8,651 nt of DNA from Treponema sp. (GCA_031258265.1 JAIRNB010000316.1:1-8651), one strand, 5' to 3'; positions 1 to 6,917 are shown, numbered from the stretch's first letter. Program-made: numbers and translations. The notes: generated from the sequence alone by a model not told the origin.

Positions 1-52
1 CCGGCATCTGGAGGAATTTCTGGACCGGGAGAAGTCCCGGTCTTACAAATAG
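1..52 (+). CDS. C-terminal end of an unidentified protein (partial)
   Basis: Reading from position 2, this frame gives RHLEEFLDREKSRSYK and then TAG at 50-52. The charged, helical composition (LEEFLDREK) looks like a genuine protein C-terminus, whereas the other two frames read through into low-complexity, hairpin-derived sequence. Only 16 residues are present, so the family cannot be recognised. The coding end contains an 8-bp perfect inverted repeat (23-30 with 35-42, loop GAAG), so the hairpin lies partly inside the gene. No T-run follows it, so it is not a classical terminator. The gene converges on the minus-strand operon ending at 501. The call rests on frame and composition only. Confidence 0.5.
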   Translation, partial: RHLEEFLDREKSRSYK

Positions 53-78
53 AGTCTACCCATTATGATAACTATTGC

Positions 79-116
79 GGGGGGGAAAGCCGTGGCAGCT
101 TCGCTGCCGGTCCCCC
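79..116. repeat. Two-tier hairpin with G7 outer arm
   Basis: The inner stem GGCAGC (94-99) and GCTGCC (103-108) is perfect and closes on a TTC triloop, which reads C-GAA-G on the minus strand, a very stable loop type in DNA and RNA. The outer arm is formed by the G7 run at 79-85 facing CCCCC at 112-116. No T-run follows on either strand, so it does not resemble a rho-independent terminator. Confidence 0.45.
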
Positions 117-251
117 TGCGCCGCAGCCCCCTCTGCGGGGCAAGGCCGCCCGCAACGCCCCGCTTGGCAAAAACAAGGGAGGGGGGGTAGTGGAGTAGAC
201 CGGACCGGGCGAAGCCCGGGAGGACTATGGAACGAGGGGGGGCCGAGATGA

Positions 252-349
252 ACAGCCGCAGGGCTGTACATTGGATGATGCGGCACGGCCTGGCCCGTGG
301 TAGGCAACCGCAGGTTGTGTATTAAACAATGTGGCACGGCCTAGCGCCG
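252..349. repeat. Two tandem copies of a two-hairpin module, 51-bp period
   Basis: Unit 1 (252-303) and unit 2 (304-354) align with an offset of 51. Each begins with a small hairpin around a GCA loop (252-257/262-267 in unit 1, 305-309/313-317 in unit 2). Each continues through a similar linker into a conserved core at 280-294 and 331-345, identical at 13 of 15 positions, containing GGCACGGCCT. Each core starts a second hairpin (284-288/295-299; 337-340/346-349). The first-hairpin stems differ (CAGCC versus CAACC) but the opposite arms change to match. The function is unknown. Confidence 0.5.
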
Positions 350-372
350 ATAAATACCCCAAAATTGACTAA

Positions 373-405
373 TGCGCCTCAGCTTTAGCTGAGGTAGTGC
401 GCGCA
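373..405 (-). terminator. Possible weak terminator of the minus-strand operon
   Basis: CCTCAGC (377-383) and GCTGAGG (388-394) form a perfect 7-bp stem with a 4-base loop. TGCG (373-376) and CGCA (402-405) can extend it around a bulge. It is the strongest AT-looped stem downstream of the DUF58 stop on the minus strand. The following T-rich stretch is only CAATTTT, several bases away, so this is at best a poor intrinsic terminator and could be just another intergenic hairpin. Confidence 0.25.
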
Positions 406-500
406 GCGTTAAAACATGCCCTGCGTGGGCGGTCATACTCCGGCTTTTGGGACATAGTGTGTCCCCCCCCTTAACTATAGATACCGGGTAAAAGCACCGG

Positions 501-1862
501 CTACAGTTTTCCTCCCCGTTTTATCCCCAGATAGCGGTTTACCAGGGTGGAGGAAAAATTCTCCGCCGTGGCTTCCATGATTAGAAGGCCGTCCCGTTCC
601 CAGCTTTGGTAAAGCCTTCTGCGGGCGGCAAGGTAGGAAAAGGCGGCGGCGCTTTCCAGGGCGTTCTCCGGCAGGGGAAAGGTCCGGCGGGCAAACAGCT
701 CCGCTGTGCTTCTGCGGGCTAACCGTTCTACCCCGGTTTCCCGAAAGCTCACCAGGAGAAGCAGGTGCTTTCGCCGTACCCTGGGAAGAATCCAGGACAG
801 AGAAAGGCCGTCTTCCTCCCGGAAATTGCTGATCAGGATGATAAAGGTCCGGCGGCGGAGCCGGATCAGGGCGCTTTCCAGGGCGGAAAACGGCGAGGAG
901 GGGGCGGAACTGCTTTGGAGATCGTAGAGCCGGTTCATGATAACAGAAAAACTGTGCAGGCCCTTGCGGGGGGGAACCCAGCGTTCCTGGGAACCGAAGC
1001 TCATCACCGCCGCGGCGTCCCCGAATTTCAGGGCGGTGTAGGAAAGGAGCATGGTTCCCTCCAGGGCGGCGTCAAATTCGGGGCCCCGGAGCCGGTAGCC
1101 CGTATCCAGGATGCAGAGTACCTGCTGGTCCTGCTCCTCCTGGTAGTCCCGGACAATAAAGCGCCATGTCCCGTTGGGGGCCCGCTGCCTGGCGGTGGCC
1201 CGCCAGTCGATGGATTTAACGGGGTCTCCCTCCTGGTACTCCCGGAGGTCCCGGAATTCAAGGCCCTGCCCCCGCCGTCTGATTTCCCGGAAGCCCTGGT
1301 ACTCCAGAAGGCCCCGCAGGTCCTTACCCGCCATAAGTTTCTTAAAATCGGGGAACGTCCTGCCCCGGCTTTGGCAGGGGGAGAAAACCCTGAGCCGCCA
1401 GAAAAAAAGGGGGGATGTGTACAAAAACTCCAGGCCCGGAAATATCCAGGCCCCCCGTTCCCTGGGGAACAGGGTGTAGGAAAATTCCACCTGACTCCCC
1501 TTCCCCCCGGACCGGCCTTTCCAATGTGTAAGCCAGGCGGGGAAGGCGGCGCAGTCCATGAGCGGCGGATAAAGATCAAATATCCGCAGCCTTGTGGAAA
1601 TACCACCCCCGCCGCGGATACGGAGCAGGACCTTAACCAGTTCCCCCTGGGCAAGGGTCAGGGGCAGGTCCCGTTCCACCTCATAGCGGCGGCGGAAGAT
1701 CAGCAGCAATACCGCGTCAATGGCAAGGACCGGCAGGAAAGAAAGGCCCGCGATGATCCAAGCCAGGAACAGGGGGGAGGAAAAATAGGCCCCCGCCCCA
1801 AGGCAAAGCCACAGGAGAGCCCCCGCCAGGAGGCCGGGGCCGCCCCGCAGGGAAAGCCTCAC
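501..1862 (-). CDS. DUF58 family membrane protein
   Basis: This 453-residue protein is the last gene of the operon. Two hydrophobic segments at about 9-26 and 31-56 are followed by a beta-rich region and then the DUF58 signature. The signature lies at about 197-226 and includes RGQGLEFRDLREYQEGD and the following SIDWRATARQ. A von Willebrand A-like fold starts at the hydrophobic strand VLCILDTGY (248-256). The usual metal-binding DxSxS is DTGYR here, so the MIDAS site looks degenerate. DUF58 proteins are nearly always encoded beside MoxR ATPases, as here, and are thought to be partners of that motor; the biochemical role is not established. The start is GTG at 1862, 25 bp after the moxR stop, with a GGGGG tract just upstream as ribosome binding site. 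Slippage-prone runs lie inside the gene: G7 at 968-974 and A7G6 at 1402-1414. Confidence 0.9.
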   Translation of the reverse strand: MRLSLRGGPGLLAGALLWLCLGAGAYFSSPLFLAWIIAGLSFLPVLAIDAVLLLIFRRRYEVERDLPLTLAQGELVKVLLRIRGGGGISTRLRIFDLYPPLMDCAAFPAWLTHWKGRSGGKGSQVEFSYTLFPRERGAWIFPGLEFLYTSPLFFWRLRVFSPCQSRGRTFPDFKKLMAGKDLRGLLEYQGFREIRRRGQGLEFRDLREYQEGDPVKSIDWRATARQRAPNGTWRFIVRDYQEEQDQQVLCILDTGYRLRGPEFDAALEGTMLLSYTALKFGDAAAVMSFGSQERWVPPRKGLHSFSVIMNRLYDLQSSSAPSSPFSALESALIRLRRRTFIILISNFREEDGLSLSWILPRVRRKHLLLLVSFRETGVERLARRSTAELFARRTFPLPENALESAAAFSYLAARRRLYQSWERDGLLIMEATAENFSSTLVNRYLGIKRGGKL

Positions 1863-1887
1863 AGGGCCCCCGCGGAATTACGGGCCC

Positions 1888-2874
1888 TCACGCGGTTTCC
1901 CCGGCCCCAAAACTGCCCCGGGGGGCGGGGATACGGGCCAGGATGTTCTCGATGATTCTGCGTTCTCCCAGGCCCTCCAGTTCACTTTCCGCCGAAAGGG
2001 TGATCCGGTGGGCCAGCGCGGGAACCGCCAGGGCGCTGATGTCATCGGGAATCACGAAACTCCGGCCTTCCAGCAGGGCCAGGGCCCGGGCGCAGCGTAT
2101 CAGGGCCAGGCTCCCCCGGGGACCCGCCCCGGTTTGGATACCGGGATCGGAACGGGTGGCGGCGCAGATCCGGACCGCGTAATCCAGGATTCCCGAATCG
2201 ACCCGCAGGGAAGAAGCCTGGTCCCGGAGGGCGGCGAATTTCTCCAAACTAAGAACGGTTCCCACCGCCCCCACCTGGAGCATCGCCCCGCTGTCCCCGT
2301 CCAGAACCCGGCGGGTCATTTCCTTTTCCTCCTCCGCCGGGGGATAGGGAACCATAACCTTCATCAAAAAGCGGTCTTTTTGGGCGTCCGGCAGGGGGTA
2401 GGTCCCCTCGTGTTCCAGGGGATTCTGGGTGGCAAGGACCATGAAAGGCGAGGGTAAAGGGTAATCCACCCCGTCAAGACTCACCTGGAATTCCTGCATG
2501 GCCTCGAACAGGGCGGCCTGCGTCTTGGCCGGCGCCCGGTTGATCTCATCGGCGATAAAAAGATTGGTAAAAACCGGCCCCCGGCGGGTGCTAAATTCCC
2601 CGGTCCGGGTGTCCAGTATCACGCTGCCGGTAATGTCGCTGGGCATTAGGTCCGGGGTAAACTGGACCCGCCGGGAATCCCCCGCTATGGTCCGGGCCAG
2701 GGCCCGGACCAAAAGGGTCTTCCCCAGGCCCGGCGGGCCCTCTACCAGAAGGTGTCCCCCCGCCAGGAGAGTGATAAGGGCATAGTCCACCAATTCCCTT
2801 TGCCCGATAAGGGCATGGGCAATCTCCTCCCTGATCCTGTCCAGGACCTCTCCCGGGGACTGATAATCGCTCAT
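1888..2874 (-). CDS. moxR: MoxR family AAA+ ATPase
   Basis: This 328-residue soluble AAA+ ATPase has every expected motif in order: Walker A GPPGLGKT at 46-53, Walker B LFIADE at 105-110, sensor 1 VLATQNP at 146-152, the arginine-finger motif DAQKDRF at 163-169, and the sensor 2 region GPRGSLAL at 251-258. Length is typical of the family. MoxR ATPases act as chaperone-like motors for von Willebrand A or membrane partners, and here DUF58 is the likely partner. The start is ATG at 2874, whose ATGA overlaps the stop of the upstream gene by 4 bp, with GGAG at 2880-2883 as ribosome binding site, so translation is probably coupled. Family assignment is secure. The client process is inferred from operon context only. 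Confidence 0.95.
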   Translation of the reverse strand: MSDYQSPGEVLDRIREEIAHALIGQRELVDYALITLLAGGHLLVEGPPGLGKTLLVRALARTIAGDSRRVQFTPDLMPSDITGSVILDTRTGEFSTRRGPVFTNLFIADEINRAPAKTQAALFEAMQEFQVSLDGVDYPLPSPFMVLATQNPLEHEGTYPLPDAQKDRFLMKVMVPYPPAEEEKEMTRRVLDGDSGAMLQVGAVGTVLSLEKFAALRDQASSLRVDSGILDYAVRICAATRSDPGIQTGAGPRGSLALIRCARALALLEGRSFVIPDDISALAVPALAHRITLSAESELEGLGERRIIENILARIPAPRGSFGAGETA

Positions 2875-4175
2875 ATACGCTCCAGGGCCGACATAAGATT
2901 TTTTAAGTAGACGGCCGTTTTTTGGCGGCCAATCTTCTTCCCGGCCGCCAAAGCTTCTTCCAGCTCTTCAAATTCCCGCCCCAGGGCCCGGCCCCTGCCC
3001 CGGCGGCGCAGTTCCCGGAGGTAGATTTCCAGATAAGCCCCCAGGGCATTGTAACGGCGGAGAAAACGGGCTTCCGTGGAGAAGCGGCCGGTAATAGACA
3101 GGCGCCGCCGGGATTCTTCCCTGGGGGGAACCCCGAATCCGGACAGCGCCATCCAAAAGCCGGTAAAAATAAGCGCCAGGGCGGATAGAACCGGGGGCAG
3201 CAGGTTCCCCCGCGCCCCAAGGATTCCCCAAACTCCCCCCGAACTTTGCCGGCCCCTGATAAATAAAAAGCCCGGCCTTTCGGGCCCCAGGGACCCGCCG
3301 GTAAGCCCCCAGGCCAGCCGGGCGTTTGCGTCGGCTGCCAGCTGGTAATTATACATAAAAACACAGGAACCGGTCACGGCAACGAGGCCCTTCCCCAGGG
3401 GCCGGCGGATAAGGCGGATATTCCCCTCCGAATCCCGCAATGTCAAAAAGCGTCCGCCGGGGGGAAGCTCCTCCGCCGCGGAACCGGCGGCATATTCGGA
3501 CTTCAGGCCGGGGTCTTCAAAGACAATCCGGTAGTCATAATCGGGGAAATCCGGGGATTCATCCTGATTAGCAATACTGTCCCCGCCTTCACCGGCAAGG
3601 GTATCCGCTTCGCCGGCGCTTTCTTCATCAATAATGGTACTGCCGGCATTGTCCTCCCCCCCGTCAAAGGGGTCTTCGTCTTCCTGGAAAGATTCCCGGA
3701 TTCTTAAGCCCAGTTTTCCAAGGAATTTTTCCAGGGGCAAAGCGGCGGGGGAAACTTCTTCTTCCTGTTCACTTTCCCAGTACCAGGGGGAGTCGACGGA
3801 GACCACCAGAACGCCCCCCTCCCGCACCCAGGGCAGTATGTCCTCCCTGTCCCAATCGAAGAGGGAAGCCTGGATAAAGAGTCCCCCCTCCCGGGGGGAA
3901 ATGTCCTTTACCCCCGTCCAGCGGGGGCTAAAACGGACCGGGCGGCCGCTGGCGGAAAGCCACTCCCCCAGTATATAAAAACGGTTAGACTGGAATTCCA
4001 GGGAGGGGGGCGACCATTTTTCCCGTTCGTATATCTCAAAGCGGTTGACGATAAAAAACCCGGCGATTACCAGGGCGGAAAGCACAATAGCGGCGAATAT
4101 CCCATAGCCGCTTCCCGGTTTTGAAGGGCCTCCCGGTAATGCCGGGGATACGGAAGATACGGGGGCTTTAGCCAT
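2871..4175 (-). CDS. DUF4350-like membrane protein of the MoxR/DUF58 operon
   Basis: This is a predicted 434-residue protein. A transmembrane helix at about 24-43 is followed by an extracytoplasmic domain. A strand-turn pattern near 97-130, with ILPWVREGGVLVVSV at 113-127, matches the GATase-like region of DUF4350 proteins. A second transmembrane helix lies at about 325-347, with a basic, helical cytoplasmic tail. An unusual acidic low-complexity stretch lies between about 163 and 212. The frame is open upstream to 4505, but ATG at 4175 is the start chosen. It is preceded by GGGGGG five bases upstream, it begins a normal short cytoplasmic leader, and translation further upstream would give basic, proline-rich shadow sequence of the neighbouring gene. 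The start overlaps the end of the upstream gene by 8 bp and the stop overlaps moxR by 4 bp. Family assignment is by architecture and context, since overall conservation in this group is low. Confidence 0.75.
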   Translation of the reverse strand: MAKAPVSSVSPALPGGPSKPGSGYGIFAAIVLSALVIAGFFIVNRFEIYEREKWSPPSLEFQSNRFYILGEWLSASGRPVRFSPRWTGVKDISPREGGLFIQASLFDWDREDILPWVREGGVLVVSVDSPWYWESEQEEEVSPAALPLEKFLGKLGLRIRESFQEDEDPFDGGEDNAGSTIIDEESAGEADTLAGEGGDSIANQDESPDFPDYDYRIVFEDPGLKSEYAAGSAAEELPPGGRFLTLRDSEGNIRLIRRPLGKGLVAVTGSCVFMYNYQLAADANARLAWGLTGGSLGPERPGFLFIRGRQSSGGVWGILGARGNLLPPVLSALALIFTGFWMALSGFGVPPREESRRRLSITGRFSTEARFLRRYNALGAYLEIYLRELRRRGRGRALGREFEELEEALAAGKKIGRQKTAVYLKNLMSALERI

Positions 4176-5061
4176 GGATTCCCCCCGCCGTTTCAGCGCT
4201 GAAGGGTTTTTCACCGCCAGCCTGGCCGGCCCCATCACCAGCCTGGCCACCGGATCGGCCGCCACCGGCCCCACCACCAGCCTGGCCGCCGGCCTCTCCA
4301 GGGGAGGCCGGAGCGGGGGCCGTTTTTTCACAGAGAGAAGAGACCCAAGCCAGGGCCTCCTCAAAAGCCCCCTCCGGGGGCAGAATCCCCCCGTAGAAAA
4401 AGTCCACCCAGCGGCGGATAAATCCCGCAAAGGCCGTCCCCACCGGTCCGGCGAATTCCTCCGCCGGACCGGCCCCCCGCCCCAGGCGGCGCCGGACCAG
4501 GGCAAGGCAGCGGTACTCCGTGGCCCCCGGAGGGAAACGGAGTCCCCACCGCTGACTAAGGGCCCCCAGGGAGGCGGCGTAGCAGCGGCCCCAGGCTTCC
4601 CGGAGAAGACCCCGGCGGTAAAGGCTGCGGGCTTCCTCCAGGATCACGGAGGGCGGCGGAGGCCCGGCAGGGACCAGGCGGGAAAGCCCGGACGACGGGT
4701 TCCGGAATAGGGGGCTTCCCCGGCGACGGTAAGCGTAAATCCCCGCGGCCAGGATCAGGGCGGCGATAACCAGGACAAGGGCCCCCCGGAGAGTCCAGGC
4801 GCCGGCTGTCTGAAAAAAATCCCACAAGGAATTTACCTTTCCGGAGGGGGAAGCTTCCCTTTTTTGTTCTTTAAGGCGGACACCCCAGGTTTTCTGCGGG
4901 TTCCCCATATCCCGTTCCATGATCTCCTGTAGTTTTTCCACGGGCATACCGGCCCCAAAGTCCCCGGGAAAGGGCGTCTCCACCGCGGAAATAACCGGGG
5001 AAAACGGATCGCAGAAAAAAATGAAAAAAAGAACCGCGAAAACAGAAAAACTACGCCCCAC
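4168..5061 (-). CDS. DUF4129-like membrane protein, first gene of the MoxR/DUF58 operon
   Basis: This 297-residue protein has a signal peptide (about 1-26, hydrophobic core FAVLFFIFF, likely cleavage after VISA). A short extracytoplasmic part is followed by a transmembrane helix at about 92-111 and basic residues YRRR. The cytoplasmic domain at about 142-245 carries the pattern typical of DUF4129: ARSLYRRGLLREAWGRCY, RFPPGATEYRCL, then FIRRWVDFFYGG. The last 45 residues are a Gly/Ala/Gln-rich tail with repeated GGQAG. The start is GTG at 5061 with GGGGG at 5071-5075 as ribosome binding site. An ATG at 5068 is in another frame and stops after five codons. The stop lies inside the start region of the downstream gene. 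DUF4129 domains commonly accompany MoxR and DUF58; the molecular function is unknown. Confidence 0.75.
   Translation of the reverse strand: MGRSFSVFAVLFFIFFCDPFSPVISAVETPFPGDFGAGMPVEKLQEIMERDMGNPQKTWGVRLKEQKREASPSGKVNSLWDFFQTAGAWTLRGALVLVIAALILAAGIYAYRRRGSPLFRNPSSGLSRLVPAGPPPPSVILEEARSLYRRGLLREAWGRCYAASLGALSQRWGLRFPPGATEYRCLALVRRRLGRGAGPAEEFAGPVGTAFAGFIRRWVDFFYGGILPPEGAFEEALAWVSSLCEKTAPAPASPGEAGGQAGGGAGGGRSGGQAGDGAGQAGGEKPFSAETAGGIHG
4218..4287. repeat. Short in-frame repeats in the Gly/Ala-rich tail
   Basis: CAGCCTGGCC occurs at 4218-4227, 4239-4248 and 4278-4287. The spacings (21 and 39 bp) are multiples of three, so the repeats encode recurring GGQAG-type units in the C-terminal tail of the DUF4129-like protein without shifting the frame. 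Copy-number change here would alter tail length only. Confidence 0.6.
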
Positions 5062-5080
5062 TTCTCATTTCCCCCGCCTG

Positions 5081-5258
5081 GCAGCCTGTTGCACTTGTAG
5101 ATTTTTTGCATATAGGGCGCCACAGGCGCCTGGGCAAAAAATCACGGTTATTGGGCAGCTGTGCAAACCTGTGGTTTGCTTGGAGTTTGTAAGGTATAAA
5201 TATTCATTGATATGAATATTTATACCATTTTAGGCGCAAAGCGCAACAAACTGCTAGG
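5081..5258. repeat. Structured repeat, copy A
   Basis: This is a direct copy of the element at 8319-8461. Shared blocks are GCAGCCTGTTGC at 5081-5092, GGAGTTTGTAAGGTATAAAT at 5182-5201, and ATTTTAG followed by a small hairpin and ACAAACT ending at 5252. Predicted stems are 5100-5109/5134-5143 with an inner GGCGCC hairpin (5116-5121/5125-5130), 5163-5169/5173-5179, 5193-5207/5212-5226 (15 perfect pairs), and 5234-5237/5241-5244 (loop AAA). AGTTTGT (5184-5190) pairs with ACAAACT (5246-5252) to close a three-way junction. It lies between the dcuC stop and the start of the DUF4129 gene. Confidence 0.8.
5109..5137 (-). promoter_or_regulatory. Candidate promoter for the MoxR/DUF58 operon inside repeat copy A
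   Basis: On the minus strand TTGCCC (5137-5132) and TATATG (5114-5109) are 17 bp apart, each matching the sigma-70 consensus at 4 of 6 positions, about 50 bp upstream of the GTG at 5061. The spacer is the GGCGCC hairpin. The match is modest and could be chance, but no better promoter is visible between 5061 and 5287. Confidence 0.25.
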
Positions 5259-5286
5259 ATGCCCCACAAAATAGGCACCGCCTCTC

Positions 5287-6654
5287 CTACAATAGTATAA
5301 GCGATAAAATGAAAGCTGAAACATACATGATAACACTGGGCGCAACGCAACGTTTTATGATTGACCCGGCGCTGCACGAGGCGGATTTCATGCAGTACTG
5401 CATATGTAAAACTGTTCCTACGTTGAGGCACCGCAGACCGTTGGCGAGCTGCATGGGGATGGCTGCCGCGTAGAACGATATACCCAGAGAAGCTGATACA
5501 TCCATCAGGGTTGGAGCCAGGGTTATGCCTACCACTCCACCGCCGCCCTGGAGCACAGACATGATAAACATAAGTAAGCCAAAGAAGACCAGCAGCAGGA
5601 TGCCGCTTACCCCCGCATTCAACACGCTGTCGATGAGAAACCGGAAGCCGTTCAGTTTTCCCAGCATATTGGCAAAAAACTGGGCCATGGTGGCCATCAC
5701 CAGCAGGTTGCCAAAGCCATCTCCCATCCCGTTGATCCACTGGTTAATGTCTTTTGTCCGATCCTTGATATTCTTGGTCCGCAGAACTTCGACCACAAAC
5801 ACGACGATGATTGAAAGAAGCACCGCAGTTATAACGCTAATGTTGATATTGGTTTTGAATATGGGGCTAAAAATGATGATGATGATCAGGGGCAGCAGGG
5901 GAAATATGGCATAAAACCCCGGAACCGAAGCGCCCGTGTCTTCAGCGGCCGCTTCTTCGGGCATATGGCTGCCGTACACATACCCGGAACGTTTGTCAAT
6001 AAACTGCATAATAACCCCGCTGGTAATGGACACAAGAACCAGCACAATAGGCGCCACCCGCAGGGATCCGTTTACAAAATAATCGGCAGTGCTAAGTCCC
6101 GGGATACCGGATACAAACTGGGCTATGACGAAGTCCGCCGGTCCCCAGTCAAAACAGGTGCCCAGGAATATGGCGCTTATGGCCGACTCCCGGCTGATCC
6201 CCGCCCTCAGCAATGCCGGGTACAGGGTGGTAAGGAACAGCGCCATGATTGCCACCGCGGACACAATAGCAATCCGCATGATCCCGCAAATCATAACTGC
6301 TATAAAAATACCGATAAAATAGGGATTCTTTGATTTGGCAATGGGCAAAGAAATTATCTTTCCCAGTTCCGCTCCGGCTTTTATCTTACCCATATAAATC
6401 GAGTAGCCGTAAATGGGAAGCATGGAAAGACCAATGGAGCTGAATGCGGAAACAAATGTTTCTTTTACCGCCTCAAATATATCAAGCAGCAGATGCCCCG
6501 AGCTGATATTCGCTACCGAATTGCCATACAGAGCAGTAAAAATGAACGAAATGACAACCCCCAAGAATAAAAATATCATAGTGGTTGGGAAGCCCTTGTT
6601 GATAAGAACGACACAGGTAATTACAAAGGCGATAGTGATTATCAAATTAATCAT
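5287..6654 (-). CDS. DcuC-family C4-dicarboxylate carrier-like transporter
   Basis: This 455-residue polytopic membrane protein has the length and layout of the DcuC family of anaerobic C4-dicarboxylate carriers (E. coli DcuC is about 460 residues). Two hydrophobic halves are separated by a hydrophilic linker at about 218-246. Family-like landmarks are FYAIFPLLP (248-256), INGMGDGFGNLLV (307-319) and AIPMQLANGLR (398-408), the counterpart of the IPMLQASNLGR region of DcuC. DcuC itself exports succinate or exchanges it for fumarate; the substrate here cannot be read from sequence. The frame is open to 6858, but ATG at 6654 is chosen because it begins directly with a membrane helix and has AAGGA seven bases upstream. 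The earlier sequence would add about 68 basic, non-hydrophobic residues. It is probably co-transcribed with the URO-D-like gene upstream, so the substrate may be related to that enzyme. Confidence 0.85.
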   Translation of the reverse strand: MINLIITIAFVITCVVLINKGFPTTMIFLFLGVVISFIFTALYGNSVANISSGHLLLDIFEAVKETFVSAFSSIGLSMLPIYGYSIYMGKIKAGAELGKIISLPIAKSKNPYFIGIFIAVMICGIMRIAIVSAVAIMALFLTTLYPALLRAGISRESAISAIFLGTCFDWGPADFVIAQFVSGIPGLSTADYFVNGSLRVAPIVLVLVSITSGVIMQFIDKRSGYVYGSHMPEEAAAEDTGASVPGFYAIFPLLPLIIIIIFSPIFKTNINISVITAVLLSIIVVFVVEVLRTKNIKDRTKDINQWINGMGDGFGNLLVMATMAQFFANMLGKLNGFRFLIDSVLNAGVSGILLLVFFGLLMFIMSVLQGGGGVVGITLAPTLMDVSASLGISFYAAAIPMQLANGLRCLNVGTVLHMQYCMKSASCSAGSIIKRCVAPSVIMYVSAFILSLILL

Positions 6655-6656
6655 AA

Positions 6657-6887
6657 TTACATCCTTATAAAGACGAAATAACCGCCGGCCAAGCCGACAG
6701 TGAACGCTATGACCAGCCCTTTTTATTGGCAACCGTCTTCCGGCGCTTTTAATCTCGCCGGCGATTATCACATTTCCCAGCCAGCCCCTGGCAGGAGAGG
6801 AGATGCCACAGGCCAGTGCAGGTTGCCCCGGCACAGGCGACAACGATCTCATGAACATCAGAACGAGGTTTTTCCCGTGGCATCCAT
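6657..6887 (-). pseudogene. Possible decayed small membrane-protein gene
   Basis: Thirty base pairs after the URO-D-like gene there is a good start: AGGAAG, seven bases, then ATG at 6887. The frame stops after nine codons (MDATGKTSF). A second frame from ATG 6883 runs to 6749 as 44 residues including VHEIVVACAGATCTGLWHLL. A third frame ends with a clear transmembrane-like stretch, GLVIAFTVGLAGGYFVFIRM, whose TAA (6659-6657) sits two bases before the dcuC start; that frame has a stop just upstream and no start codon. Stitching the frames needs at least two frameshifts. The best reading is a small gene of about 75 codons broken by indels, but it may be no gene at all. I recognise no family. Confidence 0.3.
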
Positions 6888-6917
6888 TTTTAATCTTCCT
6901 GCAAATTTAAAACCGGC

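Larger units (their letters stand above)
53..500. other. Hairpin-rich non-coding intergenic region
   Basis: No convincing gene is present: the only open frame here (56-337, minus) is proline- and histidine-rich and lacks a ribosome binding site. The stretch lies between two convergent genes. It holds at least eight short inverted repeats, for example 94-99/103-108, 121-126/133-138, 205-210/214-219, 252-257/262-267, 305-309/313-317, 377-383/388-394, 418-421/427-430 and 449-454/460-465. It also holds G7 runs at 79-85, 181-187 and 236-242 and a C8 run at 463-470. It may be a graveyard of palindromic repeats or a transcribed structured RNA; the sequence alone does not decide. Confidence 0.6.

Noticed and set aside
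252..354. The tandem 51-bp units as a CRISPR array
   Set aside because: There are only two units, the similarity runs through the whole unit with no conserved-repeat/unique-spacer alternation, and there are no cas genes.
449..465. Inverted repeat GGGACA/TGTCCC just downstream of the DUF58 stop as its terminator
   Set aside because: On the minus strand the stem is followed by AAAA, not a T-run; on the plus strand it is followed by C residues.
765..1955. A long plus-strand open frame (396 codons) opposite the DUF58 gene
   Set aside because: It is a GC-bias shadow. The minus-strand frame carries the DUF58 signature and overlaps its operon neighbours correctly, while the plus-strand product is proline- and glycine-rich without recognisable domains.
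4176..4505. Upstream extension of the DUF4350-like protein to a start at 4505
   Set aside because: The extra 110 residues are read from another frame of the DUF4129 gene, are basic and low-complexity, and would leave the good ribosome binding site at 4181-4186 unused.
6655..6858. Upstream extension of the dcuC-like gene to 6858
   Set aside because: It would add about 68 basic, non-hydrophobic residues before the first membrane helix of a family that starts directly with that helix. The ATG at 6654 has its own AAGGA site.
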